A program made the position numbers and the translations under genes. Under the pieces are notes generated by a model. It was not told the DNA's origin. It worked only from the letters and a program-made list of their open reading frames with translations, and searched no databases. A stretch of 64,000 nt of DNA from Terfezia claveryi (Eukaryota > Ascomycota > Pezizomycetes > Pezizales > Pezizaceae), in NCBI GenBank assembly GCA_015179025.1, contig WHUX01000157.1, positions 62,001-126,000 of the forward strand, given 5' to 3'. Shown piece by piece: positions 45,626 through 54,176 of the stretch (position 1 is the stretch's first letter; every line of letters starts with the position of its first letter).

Positions 45626-45735
45626 ACTTGGCAGATTAACTTGCCTTGTCCTGAATCCACGGGCGGCTCCTCGTGGTCCCCTTGCTGGGACCGAATAGGA
45701 GTAAAGGAGTATTTAAATAAAAGTTATAAGCTTAC
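45626..45735 (+). mobile_element. Short LINE 3' end
   Basis: GGCAGATTAACTTGCCTTGT, CCTGAATCCACGGGCGG, CTCCTCGTGGTCCCCTTGCT, GGGACCGAATAGGAGTAAAG and a short A-rich tail match the 3' box of the 41.3-kb LINE and of the 50.9-kb copy. No clear target duplication. Confidence 0.7.
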
Positions 45736-46120
45736 TGCCTCCGGCCCCTCCATACAAAAAACGTTAAGGCATAGATTCACCAATTCGCATATGCATGCCA
45801 TTTTCTTGCTTAGTCACATAAGAAACCACCAAGCAGAGTAAATATCCCAATATTTCTGATAGTCTGTTAGCACCTTGTCTGAGACCTACGTGCAGTATGT
45901 ATAGAGCTCATTGTGTTCTTATGTTGCCTACTGATATGTAGTAGCTGATATAGAATATGTTGACATCTGCGCTTGGCATGGTCCGAGTTAAGAAGTCTTT
46001 TAACTTTTTTTTTTTTTTGTTCCGGTTAAAACATTATTTTAAGAAAATAGAGTAGAGGCAAGAGAGCAGGAACTATGCAGCAGCAAACCCAGGGTTTGTG
46101 GCATACCATTAGGCACTGGT

Positions 46121-46415
46121 TTGAAGGAACTCATCCCGGAAAAACACCTCTTCTATATTCTCTTGCAGACAGAATTACAAGGAGGAGATGTTGCAAAGGA
46201 GAAACGTCGAATTGAGGTTTATTTGTACCAAGAAAAGGCCAAACAAACCCAGCGGAGGATCACAGAGTTCTTACATGAATCCAGTACTCATTTCCGGTCT
46301 CATTTGTCCATTTCATCATGTGTATAATTTTCTCCTGGTATAAGCATATATGTGCGTTTATAAGCATACCTAATTCTCCGGTCCCGAACGTATGCTTATA
46401 ACGGTAATTTTTCTG
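46121..46415 (+). pseudogene. Truncated relative of the 23.9-kb TA element
   Basis: The plus strand encodes EKRRIEVYLYQEKAKQTQRR then ITEFL, resembling the minus-strand tail ERRRQHVQRSRITDFL in the element at 23.9 kb. It is followed by TATAAGCATA, CCGGTCCCGAACGTATGCTT and ATAACGGTAATTTTTCTG plus TA, a diverged right terminus of the same design. The left end is missing. Confidence 0.55.
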
Positions 46416-46419
46416 TATC

Positions 46420-46857
46420 ATGGAGTCATTTGGGTGCTTTGACACTCGATACAAGTATACCTCCGCCGGTCCCACATATATAATTATGACCCGTTCGCTG
46501 GGATACGATCGGGCGAAGGAGACTGAGGTGGCTATTATGTGTGTATCTGGGGCGAGGCGTTGGCGTGTTAGGTTGAATCCTGTGAGGCGTGTTGTCGGTC
46601 TGCCGGTCTTTGATGTGAGCCTTCCCAGTGGTTGGACGGCCAGAGGTGTGAGAGTTATCCTTACTCAGATTGGTTCTCGAAGGGGCAGGCCCACGATACG
46701 GTGCAGTAGAGAAGAATCGCAGGTTATCGTAGGAATTCTGAAGCTTCATGGGTGGGGAAAGGTGTGTAAGGAGGTCTGCAACCGAATTTGGGATGAGAGA
46801 TACCGTAGAGCTCTGTTGAATGAACTTGAGTTGATGCCAGGGGGCTTAGAGTCCTGA
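46420..46857 (+). CDS. Open frame, 145 codons, unrecognised
   Basis: Begins at ATG 46420 and encodes an Arg/Val-rich protein (ARRWRVRLNPVRRVVGLPVF, RGVRVILTQIGSRRGRP, ...ELELMPGG). No family recognised. Its last 90 bases recur at 47100-47193 in a form that is not open, so this may be part of a repeat rather than a gene. Confidence 0.3.
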   Translation: MESFGCFDTRYKYTSAGPTYIIMTRSLGYDRAKETEVAIMCVSGARRWRVRLNPVRRVVGLPVFDVSLPSGWTARGVRVILTQIGSRRGRPTIRCSREESQVIVGILKLHGWGKVCKEVCNRIWDERYRRALLNELELMPGGLES

Positions 46858-47193
46858 AGATATGTACACCCGAAAACGTTCTGTGGTTGGTATGTGTTAT
46901 TCGGGGCATGAATCGGAGGGCCCGGAAGGGTGTGTTGGGTTCGGCACTGAAATGTAATCTGTGGTGTTATTAGAGGGCGAAGGGTGTGGGATTTTGTTTC
47001 GAGGAGGTGGTGTGTATTGACGTGGCGGGACTATGATACAGTGAGGTCCAGAAGTATTGCACGGTATCGTGGGATTTTGAGATTTCAAACCCGGGGGAAA
47101 AGATGTGTAGGGAGGTCCCTGATCTGAATTTGGGGTGAGATAGAGATCAATGAGCTCTATGGAATGAGCTTGAAATGAGGCCTGGGGGCCTAT
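46760..47193. repeat. Direct repeat of about 93 bases, copies 340 bases apart
   Basis: GTGTGTAAGGAGGTCTGCAA through GCTCTGTTGAATGAACTTGA to GCCAGGGGGCTTAGAG (46760-46852) matches GTGTAGGGAGGTCCCTGATC through GCTCTATGGAATGAGCTTGA to GGCCTGGGGGCCTATG (47103-47193) with scattered changes. Confidence 0.65.
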
Positions 47194-47497
47194 GTGACGT
47201 GGAGATACGCTGGAAATAACGATTCTGTATTGGTGGACGTGTGCAAAGAGCTATCAATGTTAGTTTCGTTGTTGATATCGGCTGCAAGCAGCGCAAGCTC
47301 ATATTGATTGCCGCAGGCGGTTGTGAGGTATCAGATGTGTGAATGGGAATCTTTATTGGACCAAAGTTGTAAGAACCATCCAGATCATATTCAGCTCCGA
47401 CTGTAGCTGTAGCTGTACAGTACATCGTTTGTTTTATAGCCCACCAGTAAGGCTGTATTAGTTGCTACATAGCTGAAATATATAGCCCGATGTAGAT

Positions 47498-48060
47498 TTA
47501 CGGTGTTGATTGATCTCCTGCATAGTCAGCATCCGAATAGCTTGCTAGATTTAGAGCGTTTGGGTATATATGATTAAAATGGATGCAGCTGGCAATATTA
47601 GCCGGTATAAAGCAAGGCTGGTAGCTCAGGGATTCTCTCAACAACCCGGTACGGATATCGATGGGGTTTTCGCTCCTATAGTCACATATGACTCCCTCCG
47701 CTTGCTCATTCCCATATCTATATGCCTCAGACTGGCCTATGCTAGACCAGCTCGATATCAAAGGCACATTCCTCTATGGACATTTCAACGAAGAGGTCTA
47801 TATGGCGTTTATCCCCAGGTCATGAACAACCTGATTGTTACGAGTGATATGGAAGATTGACTGGTTTCCTTATACCACTTTGCTACAAAGCGGCAAATTT
47901 TGACCCTAGTTGTCCTAATACATACTAAACACAATATTATAATTGCAATATATGTCGATGATATTGCAATATTTGGTGGCAGTCCACTCAGACAAGAACT
48001 CAAAGAATCACTTATAATCTCAGTGATCTAGGTTCGCTGACTTGGTTATTAGGCATACAA
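47498..48060. pseudogene. Ty1/Copia reverse transcriptase and RNase H debris, rearranged
   Basis: On the plus strand (47570-47860) the frame encodes [20 protein letters not shown] then [20 protein letters not shown], the start of Copia reverse transcriptase. Further on, with frame changes, YVDDIAIFG near 47950 is its catalytic box. On the minus strand, just before it (47498-47572), NLASYSDADYAGDQSTP is the Copia RNase H motif. The two pieces of one polyprotein thus lie head to head in opposite orientation, showing inversion or nested insertion after decay. Confidence 0.8.
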
Positions 48061-48822
48061 ATTGAATGGCATCAGAATTTGGTGACGGTACTGTGCATAG
48101 CCACCGGACCGGCCGATCAACTTGCCCCAGTCCTGAATCCATCCGGATAGGAAAACAAAGAATGAGGGACCCCGGATGGAACAACAGAGTAATTGAAGGC
48201 CTGAATGTACCTGAAGACGGACCGGGTCTTCCAGAGGGCATAGCTGTGTAGGATAAGGAGAGCGGGAGATTCCTTTCTGCGTGTGCGGTAAGACCCAGAA
48301 CGCGGCACCTATAATGGAATGTACGTGGGTTGTGGATGAGAGAGAGCGGAGGCTGCAGCAGGCGGAGGAGGATCAGGAATGGTGCAAGTGGGTGTAGCAA
48401 TTTCTCTAGGGAACGATAGAGGCCAGCATTGAGGCCATCCCTTCCTGGTGTATTTTTTCTCTGCTCCGTAGTGTTCATATTTCTTCCGGAGGGGTATCTA
48501 ATATTATACGTTAGATACGGGGTAGGGAACGGCTCAGGAGTTGGAAAATCCAGCCGTTACCAACCCGGTGATGCGCTCCTTCGTCATAACTAGATACAAG
48601 TACTGATTTATTAAAATTAAGGGGGAGGGTGAAAGACATTTAGAAGTAGGAATAAGTGGTTTATGATAGGGAAAAGAAGTTGGATATTAGCGAGTTACGG
48701 ATTGAGAGAAGTGTATCCAGAAGTGACAAAGATGGGGGAGACCCCCTTCAAGGTTGAATCAACTAGATAGAATACGAGTACTACTAAAGAAAAGGATAAA
48801 ACGAAAGGTGAGGGGGCGCGTG

Positions 48823-49116
48823 TGTTAGAAGGTTGCTCGTGTCATTCCAGCCCATACCTATTAGCTTAACCTTCGCACGGCTCAACCTTCATGTGATCTT
48901 CCATATGAACTCACATATGAACTCACATGTACGTTCATTCATGTATATATAGCTGTGTAATTCCCACCTTACTGGGAGATCTCAGAGGATATCGATCTAT
49001 CTCATAGCTGCTCAATACAAAGCTATTTGCTCATTCACTGTGCTTCTCTACCGCTCTTCCACATTCGTATCTTCCTTCGTTGGACTCACGGCTCTTACCG
49101 CTCACCTATTCTCATA
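48823..49116 (+). mobile_element. Solo LTR with 5-base target duplication
   Basis: Begins TGTTAGAAGG and ends TATTCTCATA. GCGTG flanks both sides exactly (48818-48822 and 49117-49121). A TATA-like TGTATATATAGCT lies in the middle. It matches the diverged copy at 12320-12598. No coding sequence remains, as expected after LTR-LTR recombination. Confidence 0.85.
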
Positions 49117-49121
49117 GCGTG

Positions 49122-50860
49122 TGGAAGGAGAAGGAGAGAGAGAAGTTGAAATTGCGAGGAAAAATCCCCTCCGTCAAAACCGAAGATGAGAATATGAAAG
49201 GCGAAAGTGGGGGATATAGTGTCAATGTGGGTTGTGGTGAATAATGTAGATGGTTTTGTAATGTATAGTAATACTGTGTAGACCGAGTTCAAGTATCAAT
49301 AGTTTAGATAAGATATAAGGGATGAAATAGAAGAATGTGGATTTTGGAGAGGCTAAGAAAGCTGCATGTAGAGTATATGTATATGAGCTGAGCTTATCAT
49401 CTGGTGACTATTAGTATATCTAGCGAAACCAGCTACAACTATGAGAAAGGAGGGGTGGAGGGGAGGCGGGGTCGATGTGGAAGAGTTGAGGGTAACAGGT
49501 GTATTTCTGCTATTCTGAACCCCCACCCAGTGATGCAGTAATTTTCTAGAAAGTTTAAGTATCATTACCAAACCACAGCATGGGTTCAATACAGTTATTT
49601 TTCTTTTTGGGTGAAGGAAATATTCATATTCGCCCATGAACTAGGCAGCGCGTCCCCCCAAAGGCTCCCTGCGCCCCCACATGTGTGTCCAGATACATCC
49701 CCAGGGGAAAAAAAAAAAATAATAATTAAAATAATGACAAAATCGCCTAGTTGAATAGTTATCTTGTAGTAGCCCCATTCCCAAGCAAAAATCATGAAAA
49801 GACCGAGTCCATACCAAAAATTCAGGTCAAATCATCCCTCACATAAGTTATCAACCGTATATGGTAGTCTCATATTACCGACCCAAAGGACAACCTATAG
49901 TTCTCTGTCGTGTCTGCAGTGTCGTAATTCAGGTGGATCGGGTGACAACTGCTCTCAGCGTAGTGGTTCTTTTTTGTCTCTTTAATGGACGTGTATGTAA
50001 TGCGGAAAAAACGACCCTTTTTATCCCAAATTTGTTCTCCACCGAATTCAAAGATATATTCACCCAGTAGTCTGAAATGAGAGTCTTTACCAGCTGGACC
50101 ATCCTGGGGGTACGTACTTTCGACTGCCAATCAACCGCATTTCACACCAGACTCTCTAGTAAGGGTCGGTGCAACGATACTACTCCTAGACTGCTTTTTT
50201 GCCTTTTGATAAGCTAGGAATTGTACCCAGTTAGTGGGAAGGCCATAGCCTGTACCTACAGCCAGTGCTGGGATCAGTCCAATATTGCCCAACTGCGATT
50301 TGAGCCGCCTCCTAGTTCGGTCACACGACCTTCCAACAGGGACTACCTCCCTCTAATCACCATACTTTTCTCCCTACCACCCCCATACCCCATACCCCAT
50401 ACCCCATACTCCTGCAACCCCACCAACCACCTCAATCCATTGATATCGTTCATTCCACTTCCTTGGACCCGAGCAAAGTGACAAAAACCCCATGTTAATG
50501 CTTAGGATTTTGAGATGAGATAATCCCACGACAGGTGACTCGCCTGAATGGGGATTGATTGAAGGTTTCGGGTGAATGGGTGAATGCATGGGATGGCGGA
50601 ATTATATACGGAGAACTGTTGACCTTCAACTCTTGCACTTCCAACCACTCATTCTTAGTTTCTAGGGCGGTCATAGCAGTCTAGAAGTCGTTCAAGATTT
50701 TAAATTGCCCTACATGCATAGTTGTTGTTGGTGCCATCATATTATTTAGTGCTGGTCTCGTCCAGAAAGTATTGATTTACGGACGCTAGGAATGTCGATA
50801 TCGCAGACGCGAGAGTGGGAGGTGGATGAAAATACGAAAGGATTCATGGTGGCTCATTGT
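49122..50860. other. Gene-poor stretch
   Basis: No gene supported. A short CCATACCCCATA microsatellite-like repeat lies near 50380-50410. Confidence 0.45.
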
Positions 50861-50874
50861 ACTTATCCAGCGGA

Positions 50875-51011
50875 CCTGGCAGATACTTGCTTTGTCCTGA
50901 ATCCACCTGGGCTCGCGGGTGGCTCCTCTTGGTCCCAGTCTCGCTATTCTTGGTCCCCTTACTGGGACGAATAGGAGTATTAAATACAACAAAAAAAAAA
51001 AAAAAAAAAAA
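50875..51011 (+). mobile_element. 137-base LINE 3' end with 14-base target duplication
   Basis: ACTTATCCAGCGGA flanks the insert at 50861-50874 and 51012-51025. The insert carries the shared 3' box (GGCAGATACTTGCTTTGTCC, TGAATCCACCTGGG, GGTCCCCTTACTGGGACGA, ATAGGAGTA) and ends in about 21 A. A short internal duplication of TTGGTCCC is present. It is a recent, heavily 5'-truncated insertion. Confidence 0.9.
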
Positions 51012-51145
51012 ACTTATCCAGCGGAAGCAGGTGGAGGGTGTAGGTTGTTGGGTCGGGAGAGAAGAAGAGACAAGAGACTATGTATGTAGAGGGGAAGCAA
51101 GTAGCGAAGTGTCACTGTAAAAAAGAAAAAGATAAAAAGGAATTT

Positions 51146-51241
51146 CGGCTCAGCTGGGAATCGAACCCAGATCACCCGCCCTCTGCCTGGAAATCAGCAG
51201 GACACTACGTAGCAGGAGTCATACCATTAGACCACTGAGTT
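51146..51241 (-). tRNA. tRNA-like gene with probable intron, isotype uncertain
   Basis: On the minus strand there is a perfect B box (GGTTCGATTCC) in a five-pair T arm, an A-box-like D arm (TGGTCTAATGGTATGAC), and an anticodon stem CCTGC/GCGGG separated by about 31 bases, which implies an intron of about 24. The acceptor stem has two mismatches at its end (AACTCAG against CTGAGCC). Keeping U33 gives anticodon ACG (Arg), but another register is possible. Its near twin is at 53747. It may be a pseudogene. Confidence 0.6.
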
Positions 51242-51369
51242 ATCATTATATAGCGGGTACTCCTGTATCGCATTTTGGGCAGATCCTAAATGGAATCATA
51301 TAAGGATAAAGCTCGAAGAAATAGGAGATGCAATAGAGAGAAAAGAAGAAAGTAATACAAGAGAAAACG

Positions 51370-51384
51370 GTGCCAACCAGACTA
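51370..51384 (+). repeat. Mini-insertion, 15 bases, perfect 9-base flanking repeat
   Basis: GTGCCAACCAGACTA lies between GAGAAAACG (51361-51369) and GAGAAAACG (51385-51393). Confidence 0.85.
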
Positions 51385-51874
51385 GAGAAAACGATACAGT
51401 AGCACTTGTGTCCTCCGACTCGGCCCATAACCAATCTAGGCCTGGGCACGAGCCGGCTCGAGCCGAGCCTGGGGGTAGGCTCGAGCCGACTCGTGGTTTT
51501 ACAAAGGAGCTCGAGCCGGCTCGAGCTTTACGAAAGGAGGCTCGAGCCGACTCGAGCCGCCAAGACTCGAGCCGACTCGAGCCGCCAAGACTCGAGCCGG
51601 CTCGCATACGGGCTCGAGCTGGCTCGCGAGAATTGCAAGAGTAAATAGATAACTGCGTACGCTACATATCTGTATAGGTCATGGAAAAAATCAAAGACGC
51701 AGAAATATGGAAGATACAGATATAAACAGACGTGGAAATGGACAGAATCAATTTCAACCTTCATCGTCCACCTAAAGTCGGCTGCGAAATCGGACGATAC
51801 ATAGGACTGCAATATTGTCGTAACCGAGCAAATGGTAGGTTTCAACCATAGCGAGATACAGCGGTGTTCTGACC

Positions 51875-53155
51875 GATACAGCTTTCGTTCCGGTCCAGCA
51901 ATGGCACTAATGACCGGCCCATCTAGCAGTGGGCCCAGCCTATGCAACGACCACAATAATTTCTAGCATAAATATTGCATACAGAACTATCTATGTAAGC
52001 AAGCGAAACAACCTAGCGAAAAAAACAAGCGAAACAACCAAGCGAATATGACATACAAATAAATAAATAAAATACTAAAACAGAGAAATACGAAGGAGAA
52101 AGAGACAGCGGAGAATGCGCAAGTGTAGGCGCAAGTGTAGTGCGTGAAACTACAACGCGGGTATTACGTTCCTCAAAGGCAGCGAGATTAAGACATGCTT
52201 CAGCCTGATCGAGGCCCTTGCCCCGGTGGCAATAGTTGGTGCATTTAGAGCCAGATTTGAAGCACTTGCATCGTTTCGTTTGGCAGGTAGCATTATTGCT
52301 GCAAGCACAATATAGAAGCACCTCTGTTGCTTGAGAGGCCAGAGCAGCAGCGCGGTGGAGGGTGATCACCGATGAATTGCTTATAAGATCCAAAGTTGAG
52401 GCTAGAGAAGGCATGAGTCTTTAAGAATATGAAGATTGATATTAAGGATTAGATACATACCCACAAGCTTAGAAACCCGGTTGAGTTCGCCAGTCGGATA
52501 TAATCGATCCAAGATACCATGCTCTGTCCATAGTTGATATCTACCAGAGTGTGGCTGACGTATAATATGAGCATAGAGTCTAGGATGGTCTAGAGTACTC
52601 CGGTCTTCCCTAGGAATACGCAGTGAAACAACTGTATTGGGCTCAAAGGACTCAATAACAAATCGTTTATTATAACGATTGGCCATTTGATCCCGAGTCT
52701 TTTGGGCAACAGACAGTATTGATTCCTCTGCTTCCGTTAGTACAATAGAAGAAGATGCTGCCTTTGAGGAATGTAATACCCGCACTGTAGTCTCACGCAC
52801 TACACTTGCGCCTACACTTGCGCATTCTCCGCTGTCTCTTTCTCCTTCGTATTTCTCTGTTTTAGTATTTTATTTATTTATTTGTATGTCATATTCGCTT
52901 GGTTGTTTCGCTTGTTTTTTTCGCTAGGTTGTTTCGCTTGTTTTTTTCGCTAGGTTGTTTCGCTTGCTTACATAGATAGTTCTGTATGCAATATTTATGC
53001 TAGAAATTATTGTGGTCGTTGCATAGGCTGGGCCCACTGCTAGATGGGCCGGTCATTAGTGCCATTGCTGGATCGGGGGGCCCATACAGCTATAGCGGCC
53101 CATTAATCTACGGGGCGGCCGATTGCTGGACCGGAACGAAAGCTGTATCGGTAAG
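51875..53155. repeat. Long inverted repeat inside the hAT-ended element
   Basis: ACCGATACAGCTTTCGTTCC through CCATCTAGCAGTGGGCCCAG and TATTTATGCTAGAAATTATT(reversed) to CGCAAGTGTAGGCGCAAGTG on the left matches the right arm in reverse over about 290 bases. The right arm has an extra 60 bases near 53070-53125. The spacer of about 610 bases holds the integrase tail. Confidence 0.8.
52013..52800 (-). pseudogene. Integrase-like protein C-terminal end with Cys-rich tail
   Basis: The minus strand encodes MANRYNKRFVIESFEPNTVV then SLRIPREDRSTLDHPRLYAH and WTEHGILDRLYPTGELNRVS (52402-52740), followed after an intron-like gap by CACSNNATCQTKRCKCFKSG and CTNYCHRGK (52195-52310). This order, a chromo-like integrase tail followed by a CxC-type cysteine cluster, is known from Ginger/KRBA2-type integrases. 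The catalytic core is missing, so this is the 3' remnant of such a gene. The Cys cluster and the 5' end of the piece both run into the flanking inverted repeats. Confidence 0.6.
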
Positions 53156-53574
53156 AACAGCGGTGATTTCATCAATTTGTGCAGTTTCCTCCTCTTGTGT
53201 TGGTAGGCGTGTTTGGTTATGTCGGAAATGGAGCGATTATAGTTGTAAATTTTGAAGGGAGGAAATGAACTCCAGGACTGCCGGAGGAGGTTGTGTTATT
53301 GAGAAAGAAAAAAAAGAGGAAAGGGTGGAACTGCAACGCATTTTGAAGATTTCCACTCACCGGGTACCTTCGGTATTTCGCGGTTACAACGACCTCCGGG
53401 CTCGAGCCTGTGTAACCTTGGGCTCGGCTCGTGCCCAGGCGTAAACCAATCACAATATGTTCATTAGATTTTCTATTTGTACATGCCTGCAAGCGCTGGC
53501 AGACCACTGGAAACACCTATACTGGATTAAACGAGACTAGGTGACTAGATTGTGCTCTGGTGCATACTGGATTG

Positions 53575-53606
53575 CCTCTTTCAAAGGGTTTGTGCCAACC
53601 AGACTA
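53575..53606 (+). repeat. Mini-insertion, 32 bases, imperfect 9-base flanking repeat
   Basis: Ends GGGTTTGTGCCAACCAGACTA minus one base of context. Flanks are ACTGGATTG (53566-53574) and ACTGAGTTG (53607-53615), seven of nine matching. Confidence 0.55.
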
Positions 53607-53746
53607 ACTGAGTTGATGGTCGTGTAGAGACGGTGATAGATAGTCTAGTTAAGGACCTCAAGGTTGAGGTTTAGGCCCTATTGGGAAAGAATAGGGGAAG
53701 AGACAATAGATCCCATGGGTCGCTATGAAAAGCAAAAAAGAAATGT

Positions 53747-53841
53747 TGGCTCAGCTGGGAATCGAACCCAGACCACCTGCCCTCTGCCTAAAGTCAGCAG
53801 GACACTACATAGCAGGAGTCATACCATTAGACTACTGTGCC
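53747..53841 (-). tRNA. tRNA-like gene with probable intron, second copy
   Basis: Same design as 51146-51241: perfect B box, A-box-like D arm, CCTGC/GCAGG anticodon stem and about 24 bases of intron. The acceptor stem here is better (GGCACAG with CTGAGCC, one mismatch) with discriminator A. In the register that keeps U33 the anticodon reads ATG, differing from the first copy. The flanking sequences of the two copies are unrelated. Confidence 0.6.
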
Positions 53842-53875
53842 TTTTTAGGTGAGGAGTGACTGTCGAAAACAATTA

Positions 53876-54058
53876 ATACTACGACAACCTGACTTCCCGA
53901 GCCGTCAAATTCCATCCAGTGCATGACACTCTTACGACAGCCCTCATTTCCCTAGGAGATCTAGCCAAAGCACTCAACATCCCAGTCGACCTATGGCACT
54001 TAGACGCGTTTGAGCAGCTATGCGGTAGGCTCATCCACTATTTGAACGCACATACACC
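53876..54058 (+). pseudogene. Coding-like fragment, unrecognised
   Basis: An open stretch encodes NLTSRAVKFHPVHDTLTTAL, then SLGDLAKALNIPVDLWHLDA and FEQLCGRLIHYLNAHTP. The residue pattern is that of a globular helical protein, but no start is visible and I cannot name it. The frame ends in the 30-base mini-insertion at 54059. Confidence 0.35.
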
Positions 54059-54088
54059 CTGTAGAGGGTGTTTGTGCCAGCGAGACTA
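54059..54088 (+). repeat. Mini-insertion, 30 bases, perfect 9-base flanking repeat
   Basis: ACATACACC flanks it on both sides (54050-54058 and 54089-54097). It begins CTGTAGAGGGTGTTT and ends GTGCCAGCGAGACTA (two changes from the core). It interrupts the coding-like stretch just upstream. Confidence 0.8.
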
Positions 54089-54132
54089 ACATACACCCAC
54101 GTTATACTGAACTCACTATTCCACCTAATCTC

Positions 54133-54167
54133 CCTCTACATACCGAGGGGTTGTGCCAACCAGACTA
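54133..54167 (+). repeat. Mini-insertion, up to 35 bases, imperfect flanking repeat
   Basis: Ends GGGGTTGTGCCAACCAGACTA minus one base of context and begins CCTCTACATACCGAGG. CCTAATCTC (54124-54132) and CTTAATGTC (54168-54176) agree in seven of nine. Confidence 0.5.
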
Positions 54168-54176
54168 CTTAATGTC

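Larger units (their letters stand above)
51437..53443. mobile_element. hAT-ended element, 2.0 kb, with 8-base target duplication
   Basis: AACCAATC lies at 51429-51436 and again at 53444-53451. The ends are inverted repeats: TAGGCCTGGGCACGAGCC on the left and, reversed, TACGCCTGGGCACGAGCC on the right, followed on both by GAGCCGAGC-type strings. Left-end repeats of GGCTCGAGCCG are dense. No hAT transposase is inside. Instead there is a long inverted repeat (about 51875-52165 against 52775-53155) enclosing a fragment of an integrase-like gene. Confidence 0.85.

Noticed and set aside
48020..48478. A minus-strand LINE reverse transcriptase (GRDGLNAGLYRSL)
   Set aside because: Only a few residues resemble the family and no catalytic box follows; too weak to call.
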